Shown here piece after piece: positions 1 through 9,141 of a stretch of DNA of 64,000 nt (positions within the stretch are counted from its first letter, which is position 1; every line of letters starts with the position of its first letter). Below the pieces are notes generated by a model. That model saw only the letters and a program-made list of their open reading frames with translations. It did not search any database and had not been told where the DNA came from. The translations under genes were made by a program, and so were the position numbers. Origin of the DNA: Fimbriiglobus ruber (GTDB taxonomy: Bacteria; Planctomycetota; Planctomycetia; Gemmatales; Gemmataceae); NCBI RefSeq assembly GCF_002197845.1, contig NZ_NIDE01000008.1:1-64000 (forward strand), in the 5' to 3' direction.

Positions 1-530
1 GTGCGACCTGCCCGGGCTGGCCACCCTGGCCCAGGAGGAACTCGACGGGCGACCGAGGCCCGCAGCGGGGCCGACGTCACCCGGGTGATTCAGAAGTTGT
101 TCGACCGGCACGCCGACCTGTTCCCGGTCCGGCCCCAGGGCGGGTGCTACTTCGCCCCGCACCGGCACGCCGGGTTCGTCGACAAGGTCCAGGTGATGCT
201 CGGGCGGCTGAACGGGCAGATCCTGCGGTTCCCGGTCCGGCCGGGACGGGCGAGGGGGACCGGAGCGTCAAGGAGGCGGTGGCCGCCGGGCTGGCCGCCC
301 TGATCGACGACCACCGGGCGGCGGTCGCCGCGTTCGGGGCGGACACCCGGGACGACACCCTGAAGCGGGCGGCCGACAAGATCCGAACCACCCGGCTGAA
401 GGTCGAGGGGTACGCCGAACTGTTGGCCGACCAGAAGGTCCGGCTGGACCGAGAACTCGAGGCCGCCCGGGACGACCTCCGGCGGACGGTCGAGCGGCTG
501 GCCGTCGCCCCCGCGGGAGGACGCCCGTGA
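1..530 (+). pseudogene. Accessory-cassette gene, frameshifted, 5' end outside window
   Basis: Coding signal runs through three frames in turn: frame 2 at about 7-50 (DLPGLATLAQEELDG), frame 1 at about 60-240 (IQKLFDRHADLFPVR, then GGCYFAPHRHAGFVD), and frame 3 from about 250 to the TGA at 528-530 (RAADKIRTTRLKVEGYAELL). Both switches are -1, as expected from single-base deletions. The last part looks helical and charged, like a coiled coil. The QGGCYFAPxxH stretch faintly recalls phage-type DUF6744 proteins; that is an untested memory. The gene overlaps the next start by 4 bases (GTGA at 527-530), so the cassette was probably an operon. No product can be made as read. Confidence 0.5.
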
Positions 531-824
531 CCGTGCTACCGTCCGCGTCGCCGGGCGACCTCGCCCGGCACGTGTTGTTCGTGACCACCCCGGCCCTGTG
601 GCCGGGGTGGCCGTTCCTGCCGGTCGTTCGCCGGGACCGCGGGGCCGAGGACCTCGGGGTGCTGTTCGACGCCCGCGGGTGTGCGGCCGGACCGGGTTCT
701 CGGCGACGGTGTTCCGGACCAATCTGTTCGACCTGCCGCCGACCGTCGACCGGCTGTTCGCTCTCCCCGGGAGGTGTTCGACTCCGGGGAGGACTTGGTC
801 CGCGCGGGCTGGCGGGTGGACTGA
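527..824 (+). pseudogene. Small accessory-cassette gene with two frameshifts
   Basis: The GTG at 527 opens MTVLPSASPGDLARHVLFVT and continues through WPFLPVVRR and EDLGVLFDARG in frame 2. The signal moves to frame 1 near 680 (TGFSATVFRTNLFDLPP) and to frame 3 near 768 (REVFDSGEDLVRAGWRVD), ending at TGA 822-824. Joined, the protein would be about 98 residues, soluble and without a signal peptide. Both shifts are -1. The same order of motifs recurs, as far as I remember, in unnamed Gemmataceae proteins. Function unknown; it belongs to the same cassette as its neighbours. Confidence 0.5.
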
Positions 825-849
825 CCGGGTCACCGAGGAGGGCGCAACC

Positions 850-2235
850 GTGATCGTGTTCCCCCGCGAGCGGGCCCGGTCGGTCCGGGCTCTGGCCCGC
901 AAGTGCGTCGCCGGTCGGCCCCGCGGCCCGGCCCCGCCGGTCGTGCTCGAGAGCCGGGCCGGCACCCTGAGCGTGTGGGTCCACACCGCGGACGCGGTCC
1001 TGACACATACGGCCCGACCGCAGGCGGCGACGGGGTACTCGTTGTTCCGATGGACGTGTTGACGGCGGTCGAGGGGACCGGGGACGAGGCGGTCGAGCTG
1101 GTCGTCGGGGAGGGGCTTCGGGGAGAAGCCCGGTGGTCCGCCCGGGGCGTCTCCCACACGCACCCGTTCGACCGGATCGAGCCCGGGAAACCGCACCGCC
1201 CGCCGCCCCCTCCGGACGACTGGCACCCGGTCCCGCCCGCATTTCTGACCGCCCTGCACGAGTGCGGGCGGACGGCCGGCCGGGAGGCGGGCGGTTCGCA
1301 TTGACCCGCGTGCAGGTGGCCGGGTCGGCCGGGCGGGTGGCCGGGACGGACGGACGCGGACCGCCCTGATCTGGGACGGGTTCGCGCTACCGTTCGACCA
1401 GGACCTGCTCGTCCCGGCCGTGCCGGTGTTCGGCGACCAGACGCTGGCCGCCGGTCCCGCGGTCCGGGTCGGGCGGACGGCCGAGCACCTGGTGGTCGAG
1501 GTCGGGCCGTGGCGGGTGTTCCTGCCCGTGGACGCCACCGGCCGGTACCCGGACGTCGCCGGGGCCGTCCCGAAGCACGCCCCGACCGTCATCACCCTCG
1601 ACGCCCCGATGCCGCCGCCCTGCTCGCCGCCTGGCCCCGCCGGCCGGGGGCCGACGCCGCGTGTCACCCGGTCACCCTGGCCGTCGACGGCGGGGTCGTC
1701 GTCCGCGGGCGGGACGAGGCCACGGGTGCGGTCGAGACGGTCCGGCTGGCCCGCCCGGCGGTCACCGGGCCGACCGCCCGGATCGCGGTCGACCGGCAGG
1801 TGCTGGCCCGCGCGCTGGCCCTCGGGTGCACCACCGTCCGGGTCGCCGCCGGGCGGCCGGTCGTGTTCGCGGGGGGCGGCCGGACGCTCGTGACCATGGC
1901 CCTCGACCCGGACCCGGCCGCGGAAGTCGAGCCCGCGACCACCGGTATCGCCGCCGCCGACCTCGTCCGGATCCCCGATCCCGCACCCGAAAGGAGAATC
2001 GCCGTGAGGCTCGAATCGAACGGCCCGCCGCGCCCGACCGGCCCGACCTGCCGCCTACCGATCCGGTCGACCCGGTGGTCGTCGCCGAGGACCTGCGGGC
2101 GGCCCTGGCCGATGCCGCCGCGAAAGCCGGGCGATTGGTCGCCGCCTGAAGTCCCGCCGGAAGGAGCAGAAGGCCCTGACCCAGGTCTGGTCGAGCCTCA
2201 AGGCCCTCCACCTCGGGCCGGGCGGATCGCCGTGA
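850..2235 (+). pseudogene. Sliding-clamp-like protein, six frameshifts
   Basis: Starts at GTG 850 (VIVFPRERARSVRALARKC). The signal steps through frames 1, 3, 2, 1, 3, 2, 1 with switches near 1015, 1303, 1362, 1606, 2000-2060 and 2145, and stops at TGA 2233-2235. Every switch is -1. Joined, it is about 460 residues. The middle part (GRYPDVAGAVPKHAPTVITL, VTLAVDGGVVVRGRDEATG, IAVDRQVLARALALG, RPVVFAGGGRTLV) follows the strand-helix order of the last domain of the DNA polymerase III beta clamp: an RYPDV-like hinge, then NRxYLLDAL-like and final P-x-x-F strands. The tail (LRAALADAAAKAGRLVAA, LKSRRKEQKALTQVWSSLKA) looks helical. Clamp similarity is an inference from pattern only. Confidence 0.42.
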
Positions 2236-2315
2236 CCGGCCGGTTGACCCCGAACACGACTCTCGTGACCGTGAGACCATCGCAGGAACCCGAATTTCCC
2301 TTCCCGAGGGCCCGC

Positions 2316-2818
2316 ATGCCCACGTCCATTCTCCCGACCGCGGCCGCCGACTCGCGCAACTGACCGACACCCTCGCCACCCTCCGGGACCGCGTCCGCGA
2401 GGCCGTGGCCGGGGAACTCGGGCGGGCCGTGGCCGACGCCGTCCGCGACCTGCTGACGGCCGTCCTCCGGGGCCACCCGGCCCCGGTCCCGCCGCCCGTC
2501 CGGCGCGACCGCTGGGACGACGACCCCGACGACTGGGACCGCCAGCCCCGCGACCGCTGGGACGCCCCGGACGACCCGGACGAGCCCCGGCCCGCGGCGG
2601 GCGGGTGGAGGCCCGAGTGGGCGGGCGCGGTGGCCGCGGCCGCGGCGGTCGGCCGGTGGCTGTTCGCCCGCCGGCTCCCGCTCTGGGCCGCGACCGGGGT
2701 CGGGGTCGTCGTCGGGGCCACCGCCCTGGCCGGTGGCCCGGCCGCCCGCGCCGTCGCCGGGGCCCTGGCCGCGGCGATCGATCTGGCCCGGCTGACCGAC
2801 CCGCCCGCGGCCTTCTGA
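2316..2818 (+). pseudogene. Membrane protein of the accessory cassette, one frameshift
   Basis: The ATG at 2316 gives MPTSILPTAAADS in frame 3. Coding then continues in frame 2 from about 2350 (RLAQLTDTLATLRDRVREAV) to TGA 2816-2818. Frame 2 itself has no ATG or GTG between the stop at 2147 and 2405, which supports a -1 frameshift near 2350 in a gene that began at 2316. The product has a helical N-terminus, an acidic Arg/Asp/Trp linker (DDDPDDWDRQPRDRWD) and one or two hydrophobic Ala/Gly/Val helices near the C-terminus. The layout matches the next gene, so the two may be distant relatives or partners. Function unknown. A shorter intact product from GTG 2405 is possible. Confidence 0.45.
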
Positions 2819-2950
2819 TCACGACCACCGCCCGCCCGTCGCAGCCCCGGGGCCACGGCCCGCAGGTCCCGCCGGAGTGCGAGTGCGTCCGGACCGGACA
2901 TCGTTTGTTCCCATTTACCGAACGCAACCCTGACACCACGGAGATCGACC

Positions 2951-3562
2951 ATGTCTGCGACTATCGCCAACGGGAAACCGCCGCGCAAACAACTCAGCGA
3001 CCAGCTCGACCGGTTGGACGGGGTCATCGACGCCCTGGCCGACGCCCTCCCGGCGGCGGTCGCCGACGCCACCCGGGACGGGACCCGGCAGGCCTTCCGG
3101 GACGTGCTGACCGAACTGCTCGCCGACCCCGCCGTCCTGACCACGCTTCGCGCGGTGATCCTCGGGCCGGGCCCCCAGATGACGCCCGCCGCCCCGGTCC
3201 CCGCCGGCCCCGCGGCCCCGCCGGCCGGTCCCGGACCGTTCGCGCGGCTCACCGCGGCCGCCCGCGGACTGGCCGGCGACGCGGCGACCGCGGCGCGGAC
3301 CGCCGCCACCGCCGTCCGGGCCCAGCTGTCCGCGGCCGCGACCGCGGTCGGGACGACCGTCCGGGCCGTCGCCGGGGTGATGCCGCTCCGGCGGATCGTC
3401 CTGGTCGGGGCCGGGGTCGGGGTGGTCACCGCGGCCGTCGGGTACGCGGCCCCGCGGGAGGTGTCGGCCGCCCTGGCCGGGGCCGGCGGGGTCGCGACCG
3501 CGATCGGCGTCCAGGTCGGGGTGTGGGCCCGCCGGGCCGCGCAGCGGTTCGGGCTCGCGTAG
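2951..3562 (+). CDS. Hypothetical membrane protein of the accessory cassette
   Basis: Intact 203-residue frame starting MSATIANGKPPRKQLSDQLD. Residues 1-70 look amphipathic and helical (coiled-coil-like). A Pro/Ala-rich linker follows at about 75-100, an Ala-rich helical stretch at 100-140, and two hydrophobic segments at about 145-185 (IVLVGAGVGVVTAAVGY and an Ala/Gly-rich helix), ending in basic residues. It resembles the preceding gene in layout: soluble coiled coil, linker, membrane hairpin. Very high GC, like the rest of 1-3.6 kb. It may anchor the clamp-like cassette to a membrane, but that is a guess. No known family recognised. Confidence 0.6.
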   Translation: MSATIANGKPPRKQLSDQLDRLDGVIDALADALPAAVADATRDGTRQAFRDVLTELLADPAVLTTLRAVILGPGPQMTPAAPVPAGPAAPPAGPGPFARLTAAARGLAGDAATAARTAATAVRAQLSAAATAVGTTVRAVAGVMPLRRIVLVGAGVGVVTAAVGYAAPREVSAALAGAGGVATAIGVQVGVWARRAAQRFGLA

Positions 3563-3688
3563 GCCCCCCGAGTCGAAGTCGGAGTGATTGAGTCGACCGA
3601 AGGTCATCCGGCCGGTCCCCGCGCCTCACGCGGCAGCCCGTGCGGACGATCTCCGGTCCGGCTGCCTCCAGATCTCCCGGAGCTTGCC

Positions 3689-3895
3689 ATGCCGCCCTCG
3701 TCCCCTGATCGGGTTGTGTTCGACGAACTCCACGTGACTCTCCTGGTCCCGCGGACCCTGCCAATTGCCGCCGCCAAACGAGTCCGGCAGGTCGTCGACG
3801 GCCGACCGTTCGTCGCCCGCTTGCGGCGGGCGATCGTTACCGTCGTGGCTCGCCACACGGCTCTTCGCGCAGTCACCGTGACCGTCGCACGATAG
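3689..3895 (+). CDS. Small hypothetical protein, 68 aa
   Basis: ATG 3689 to TAG 3893-3895 encodes MPPSSPDRVVFDELHVTLLV and ends VARHTALRAVTVTVAR. The pattern is a beta strand (ELHVTLLVP), a basic helix (AAAKRVRQVVDGRPFVARLRRA) and a closing strand (AVTVTVAR), a compact alpha/beta fold. I remember similar 65-70 residue proteins beside such cassettes in Gemmataceae, but no name. An upstream GTG/ATG would only add low-complexity sequence, so the short start is preferred. Confidence 0.5.
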   Translation: MPPSSPDRVVFDELHVTLLVPRTLPIAAAKRVRQVVDGRPFVARLRRAIVTVVARHTALRAVTVTVAR

Positions 3896-4230
3896 TCGCT
3901 CCCGCCCTCCCGTTACGATCAAACCCGCCACCACACTCGGGATGCGAAGGATATCCACGGGCGTGGCGGCGGACGGACGACGAACGCCGGGGACCAGGTG
4001 TGACTCGCGTCCGGTGTTGTGAGTGGGCGATCGGCCCCGACCCCGAGGTCGCCGCCCGCCGCCGCTCGCCTCGTCGTCGGGGTGAAGGCAACCCGCTCCG
4101 ACGTCGGCGTCCGGGTAACAACCCGTTCACTTGACCGACACCTTTTCTTAACAGGGCCGAATTTGAGAGGTGGGTGCGAGCCGCCGCCGATCACACGCAG
4201 GGGCGGGCCAGGACCGATCGCAGCTGGATT

Positions 4231-4786
4231 TCATTCCACGCGCATGACGGCCCGCCGGAGGCGGACCGTAGGGGTCATCATTTTCTTTAGCATTTGGTCG
4301 TTGTGCGGCCGACAGGCGGATGAATGGACCAGTTCGGGATGACGAGTTGGTGTCAAGCGAACAACCCTGTCCCCAGTCCCGACCGGCAGACAATCCAACC
4401 CGGTGAGGACACTCCGGACGCCGCTCCAACGTCGCGGTGTGCAGGACGAAGAAATCGGGTGCAAGACACTGGTTCGTCTGGACGAACACCGGCGCGGCCG
4501 CTACCCGCTGGAACACGGCAGTTTCGTCGCCGATCGTTTCGGAACCCGGGACCGAAGGGCGAAAGGTCGTGTGTGTCGTCCGGGGAAGTCGGGGTGGGGG
4601 AAAAAGACGGCGAAGAAGGCGGCGTGCGCGGCGAATGTAAAGCTCCCCGGTTTGTCTTCGTTCCCACCCCTTGGGCGAACGGACGGCGTTCAAACACGGC
4701 GTATGACCGGCCGCATACAACCGGGCGGCAACATCAGACCTCAAAGTATCGAGGGTTACAATAAGGACATCGGAACTTCCGGCCAA
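4231..4786 (-). pseudogene. Sulfatase-fold (alkaline phosphatase superfamily) remnant
   Basis: From ATG 4786 the minus strand reads MAGSSDVLIVTLDTLRSDV and then HTPCLNAV and GWERRQT. The VLIVTLDTLRxD motif with a following TPxLxxL is the metal-binding start of sulfatase/phosphodiesterase-type enzymes. The homologous signal then moves to another frame near 4635 (SFTFAAHAAFF) and returns near 4560 (PGSETIGDETAVFQ). Downstream frames have no stable coding signal. The gene appears to have lost both frame and most of its C-terminal part. A 212-residue frame is technically open but not credible as a functional protein beyond residue 45. Confidence 0.45.
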
Positions 4787-5226
4787 GTGTTTGTGTCGAG
4801 CATCACGGGATCGCTGCCGGACAGAGATTCGAAATACATTTTACTTCAAATTCCGAATAAGAGCGGAAGGAATGAACCTTTGGAACGGTTCATAAGTGGC
4901 GCTCTTCCTGACACGCCATAGGAGATCCCGCATCTCGTTCGGATCTCACCCGGGGTCCGAGACGAACAAGGGTGTTAACTCGAATACTACCGGGCCCCAG
5001 AGTCTCCGAAACTTTTTGCCTAGAAAAGGGCGATTTCAGGGTTCGAAGGGGTAAATGAGCCGGCATCAAACGCGTCTCAATAGAGCCCGTGACACCGCTC
5101 ACGATCGTCGCTGCGTGCGTAAACGCTTGTTGAATTAAGGAGAGAAATGCGACAACCCCTGACGTGTCTCGCCCGGTGCGTGCCTGGTTAACTGGCCGGG
5201 CGGACGTGTACGTAGCGGGAAAACTC
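4787..5226. other. Gene-free stretch
   Basis: No frame here shows convincing coding structure. The only point of note is GTTAACTGGC at 5187-5196, which is the inverse of GCCAGTTAAC at 5259-5268 inside the tRNA fragment. Confidence 0.4.
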
Positions 5227-5275
5227 GGCTCCCCCGGTAGGATTCGAACCTACGACCCGCCAGTTAACAATCGAC
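5227..5275 (-). tRNA. tRNA-Asn(GTT)-like 3' half, not a complete tRNA
   Basis: On the minus strand there is a good T-arm (GTAGG-TTCGAAT-CCTAC, complement of 5237-5253), an acceptor 3' strand CGGGGGA (5236-5230), discriminator G (5229) and CC. Upstream lies an anticodon-loop-like TTGTTAA (5270-5264) with anticodon GTT at 5268-5266. The discriminator G fits bacterial tRNA-Asn. No matching 5' acceptor strand (TCCCCCG) or D-arm is found at the right distance, so only the 3' half is present. Such fragments are typical of attachment sites left by elements that integrate into tRNA genes. Confidence 0.5.
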
Positions 5276-5523
5276 AATGCCCGGATTGATGGAATGACAT
5301 GTACCAGGGGATAGTAGACAAAACGTCTTTCCTCGCAAGAGGAAGAAAGACAAGGCGTGAGCCTGTGGGAAGGGCGAGTTGACAAAATAGGACCACACTC
5401 GGCGATACCGTCAGAGGTGCCGTTGTGCCACAAGACATCCTGTCTGTATTCTGTTCGAGTTGGCGGCCCATCGAATCGCGCGAAACGTCAGTCGTTTTTA
5501 TTTGCTGATAGGAGCCGGAAGGC

Positions 5524-6387
5524 ATGCTGTTACCGACAATTTTTCTATTGCTCGTGGCAGACGACCCGAACGCGACCCTGGCGACGAAACTGCTCCCCCT
5601 CTACCTCAAAGAGGCCCGGGAGTACTCGCTGGCAGTCGAGTCCGCCCCGACACGGCCGTTAGAACTCAAAGCCGAGCCGGTTTTGGAGTGGTCCAACCCA
5701 ACCCGCGGACCCGGGGGCGGACAGCAGGGAGCCGTCTTCCTGTGGCTGCGTGCGGGACGCCCGGCCGCCCTCGGGTGCTTCTTCTCCGTCCAACATCAAA
5801 CCCTACCCGGCCGACTCATCCGGCACGAACTTCACGCCTTGGACACCGAGAAATTGATCGTCACCAGGGATGCCGACAACCAATGGAAGCCGCAGGGCGG
5901 ACTCGTCCGTACCGCGATCACGGACGCCACGCCACCGGCCGCGCTACCCGAGACGCGGCTCGTGCAGATGCGGCGGCTGGCCAAGGAATTTACCGCGCAT
6001 TCCGTTGACCGAGAGGAAAAGCAATGGGAACTGCGTTTGCTCCCGACCCCGTTGTACCGGTACGCGCAGGCGAATAGCGGAGTCATTGACGGGGCCTTGT
6101 TCGCGATGGTGTCGAACGCCGGAACTGATCCAGAAGTATTGCTGCTACTGGAGGCCCGGGAGCTTGAAGGGAAACGGATTTGGGAGTTCGCCTGCGGTCG
6201 ATTCTCGGACTGGGAACTCCATGTCCAGCGTAAGGAAAAGGAAGTTTTTACCTCCATCCGCGGCCCCGACCCAACGCATCTCTACAGAATCTACCCCGAC
6301 AAGATCATCACACTGGAAGGGAAGTTACTTGCCCGGGTGCGCCAAACTCCGAGTGGTCCGGAGATCACGCAGGTCAGGGACAAGTGA
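5524..6387 (+). CDS. Lineage-specific secreted protein, five-copy family, copy 1 (intact)
   Basis: 287 residues. A hydrophobic start (MLLPTIFLLLVA) suggests a short signal peptide or anchor. Family blocks are PLELKAEPVLEWSNPTR, GAVFLWLRAGRPAALGC, RLAKEFTAHSVDREEKQWEL, LRLLPTPLYRY, DGALFAMVSNAGTDPEVLLL and CGRFSDWELHVQRKEKEVF. The same blocks appear at 44064-44939, 48866-49753 and 25747-27981, so this is a paralogue family. Total length is normal for the set. The role is unknown; the RLLPxPLYRY and GTDPEVLL blocks are the most constant. No catalytic motif is recognised. Confidence 0.65.
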   Translation: MLLPTIFLLLVADDPNATLATKLLPLYLKEAREYSLAVESAPTRPLELKAEPVLEWSNPTRGPGGGQQGAVFLWLRAGRPAALGCFFSVQHQTLPGRLIRHELHALDTEKLIVTRDADNQWKPQGGLVRTAITDATPPAALPETRLVQMRRLAKEFTAHSVDREEKQWELRLLPTPLYRYAQANSGVIDGALFAMVSNAGTDPEVLLLLEARELEGKRIWEFACGRFSDWELHVQRKEKEVFTSIRGPDPTHLYRIYPDKIITLEGKLLARVRQTPSGPEITQVRDK

Positions 6388-6538
6388 CCCGACGTAGATA
6401 ACGAAGTAGGAACCGGCGGGAGATGAGTATTCAAAAATTCGATAGATCTAGTTGGTTACTGCAAGCGATAGAGAGTGGCTGTCATCGCTCATCGGCCGAC
6501 ACAATAACGTCTAATATTGTTATAGCGGAGGCAGGTTT

Positions 6539-7216
6539 ATGAAATGCCGAGCTTGGGCAATCGCTCTGGTTTTCATCCTTGCGGTTTGCGGCGAGATCTC
6601 TGCCGACGAGCCAGAAGACCGGGCAGTGATGGCGGTGAAAAAACTCGGTGGCAAAGTCAGCCGGGACGAGGGTAAACCCGACAAACCCTTCAATGGGGTT
6701 TACCTCCAAAACGCGAAAGTCACGGACGCCGATATCAGAGAAATCGCCATATTTAAAGAACTGACAACGCTCGTCCTTAGCGGCACCCAGGTAACTGATG
6801 ACGGTTTAAAAGAACTCAAATCATTGGCCAAGCTAAAAACGCTTTACCTGAACAACACTCGCGTGACGGATTCCGGTCTCAAAGAACTGGCCCCGTTGAC
6901 CGCCCTAACGGCTCTATACTTGGGCGAAACTCGAGTGACGGACGACGGAATCAAAGAGCTCAAACCTTTGAAAGGTTTGACCGCGCTGGGCTTGAGGGAT
7001 ACTGCGATAACGGACGCGGGAGTGAAGGAACTCGTGCCTTTCAAAGAGTTGTCGATTCTCTATCTCGGAGGGACCAAAGTCACGGACGCTGGGGTAAAAG
7101 ATATCGCCAAGATTAAAGGACTAACGTCTGTTGGTCTCCGAAAGACCAAGGTAACCAATGAGGGGCTGTCGGAACTCAAGAAAGCCCTTCCGGATTGCAA
7201 GCTTAACCTCAATTAA
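6539..7216 (+). CDS. Secreted leucine-rich-repeat protein
   Basis: 225 residues with a clear signal peptide (MKCRAWAIALVFILAVCGEI, cleavage near residue 22). About seven repeats of 23-24 residues follow from residue 55, each of the form LxxLxxLxLxxTxVTDxGLKEL, with a constant Thr-Asp-x-Gly turn (TQVTDDGLKEL, TRVTDSGLKEL, TKVTDAGVKDI). This is the short LRR type common in planctomycetes and is likely a periplasmic or exported binding scaffold. GC is lower than in neighbours and the repeats are rich in AAA/GAA codons. Ligand unknown. Confidence 0.75.
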   Translation: MKCRAWAIALVFILAVCGEISADEPEDRAVMAVKKLGGKVSRDEGKPDKPFNGVYLQNAKVTDADIREIAIFKELTTLVLSGTQVTDDGLKELKSLAKLKTLYLNNTRVTDSGLKELAPLTALTALYLGETRVTDDGIKELKPLKGLTALGLRDTAITDAGVKELVPFKELSILYLGGTKVTDAGVKDIAKIKGLTSVGLRKTKVTNEGLSELKKALPDCKLNLN

Positions 7217-7281
7217 CCTTCCGGACCTGAATGGGGAAAGCACTTCGTGGACGAGGTGAAGCGCGAGGTCGACTGACTATT

Positions 7282-7310
7282 GGGCCGGGGCGTAATTGTC
7301 GCGGCCCTTT
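7282..7310. terminator. Possible bidirectional terminator
   Basis: GGGCCG at 7282-7287 pairs with CGGCCC at 7302-7307 and is followed by TTT. It lies between two convergent genes. The stem is only 6 bp and the T tract short. Confidence 0.25.
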
Positions 7311-7393
7311 CTGTAGGAACGTATTTTCACCGCCGATTTCGACTTCGCACCTGACACAGTGGACGAAACGTTTCGGTGGAAGGAGCACATCGG

Positions 7394-8296
7394 TTACTTC
7401 CCGCGGTATTTCTCGCCGGCTTCCACGCGTATCTTCAAAATATTTTGCTTCGGCGGGAGCGGGCATGTGGTGAACTCGGAGAACGCGCACGGTGGGTTGT
7501 ATGCCCTGTTGAAGTCCAGGGTAAACTTCGCATCCGGCTTTGGCATTTTCTCGACGGTGAGGAATCGCGACGCCTTGTAACTGGTCTCCCCCGCAGTTCT
7601 ATCCCGGAAGACGATGAACAGCCCTTCGCCCTCGGCGATTGCGTCTAACGTCTGCGTCTCGCCGTCGAGTTTGAACTCCACGTACCCGGGGCACGGCTGG
7701 TCGGACGGCTCGCCGAGAACGTTTACGATCCGGACCGTCTTACCGGCTGGACTGGCCCGAAATGTTGCCTCGACCTTGAACCGCTCGTTTGCCGGATACC
7801 ACACCCGCCCCGCGAAGTTCTTCCGCACCGCCGACTCGTTGTCGGCCAGGCGGACGATGTAGCGACCGCCCCGAACGATGATATGCATGCGGAGCCGGCC
7901 GATCCCGACCCAGTCCCGCTTGTCGGTGTCAATGTCTGTGCCGAGGACGCGCTCTCCGGTGAACTCCTTGCCGCCGGCAACCATCGTGACGCCTGCAGCC
8001 AACTTCAGCGCGACCCGTTTCGATACAGCGTCGACGTGTAGCGTCCCCAACCGATCCGGGCCGACGCCCTGGAGTTCGGGCGGAAACACGACATCGTTGT
8101 CACTCCCGGTGCCGAACGTGTTGGCTCCCACCTTCAATGGGAAGCGCCCGGCCAGGGTCAGCCAGCCGTTGTCGGCGCGGAGGCTCTTCTCCTGAGCATC
8201 CCGCCACGCCTGGAGATCCCGCGTGTACTCCGGGTCGGCGGCGGTCGCGGGAAGCCCTGTGCAGAGGACACACGCCGTCACAAGTAAGCGATTCAT
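7394..8296 (-). CDS. DUF1684 family secreted protein
   Basis: Starting at ATG 8296 the product has a signal peptide (MNRLLVTACVLCTGLPATAA) and then the DUF1684 pattern: WRDAQEKSLRADNGWLTLAG near residue 30, FPLKVGANTFGTGSDNDVV, and later RVWYPANERFKVEATFR, PCPGYVEFKL, GEGLFIVFRD, TSYKASRFL and DFNRAYNPPCAFSEFTTCPL. The last block (N-RAYNPPCAF-x-x-x-x-TCPLPP) is the family's usual C-terminus. DUF1684 proteins are about 250-300 residues, so this is full length. The longer frame from 8344 adds 16 residues before the signal peptide and is unlikely. Function of the family is unknown. Confidence 0.8.
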   Translation of the reverse strand: MNRLLVTACVLCTGLPATAADPEYTRDLQAWRDAQEKSLRADNGWLTLAGRFPLKVGANTFGTGSDNDVVFPPELQGVGPDRLGTLHVDAVSKRVALKLAAGVTMVAGGKEFTGERVLGTDIDTDKRDWVGIGRLRMHIIVRGGRYIVRLADNESAVRKNFAGRVWYPANERFKVEATFRASPAGKTVRIVNVLGEPSDQPCPGYVEFKLDGETQTLDAIAEGEGLFIVFRDRTAGETSYKASRFLTVEKMPKPDAKFTLDFNRAYNPPCAFSEFTTCPLPPKQNILKIRVEAGEKYRGK

Positions 8297-8746
8297 GTGC
8301 AGCCCCGGGAGTTGTCGGAATGGCCAGTCGGCGTTGGCCGTCAATTATATGGCGAACTTCCCGCCGCCCAGCGAGATCTTAACTGAGATCAGCCAGTAAG
8401 TCATTGTCGATGCGAATTGGATCATGCACTCTCGGAGTGTGCCGTCAAGCGTGCACGGACATGACAAAGTCGACTATAAGCATAATATTAGTAGTAAATA
8501 CGACTTGCCCTGACGCGGGTCGCCTGGCAAACTGATCACATCCACAAGGAAAACGTACTGGCCTGATAAGGGCTGGTCATATCCCTTGGGCAAGCATCCC
8601 GTCGTTGTGAACGACAAGTTTTCGGGTAAGAGAATGGCCGCATAGGGGCAAATGGATTCATGGTACGGCGGCTTGGCCCGACCTCCGCTCATGAATCAAG
8701 TATCACGGTTATCGTATCCTTGTAGCTCTTCTGAGGAGGCCCGCAC
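8297..8746. other. Intergenic region
   Basis: No convincing gene in these 450 bases. The last part carries GAGGAGG at 8732-8738, a strong ribosome-binding site for the DUF1559 start at 8747. Confidence 0.4.
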
Positions 8747-9141
8747 ATGTTTATTGAGCAACCCACTCGTTCGCGTCAGCCAGACCGATATCGAAGTGCC
8801 TTTACATTGATCGAGTTGTTGGTCGTCATCGCCATCATCGCCATTCTGATCGGCCTGCTGTTACCAGCGGTGCAAAAGGTCCGCGAAGCGGCGGCGCGGG
8901 CTAAGTGCCAGAACAATCTCAAACAAATCGTGCTGGGTGCGCACGGTCTTCACGATGCCTTACAGAAATTCCCGGCAACGGAAGGGGGGCTTCCAGGCAT
9001 GAAGGCAAGTGGGACTGGCAACACAACGAACTTCGGATCGTTCTTCGTCTGGCTTCTCCCCTACATCGAGCAGGGAGCGCTTTACCAACAGGCGTTTGAC
9101 GCCCAGGGCGCCATTAACATAGGCAACGGCAATAGCGTTGA

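Noticed and set aside
147-3607. Long minus-strand open frames opposite the accessory cassette (up to 555 residues)
   Set aside because: They are low-complexity Arg/Pro/Gly translations caused by high GC and lack any family motif; the plus strand shows consistent protein blocks.
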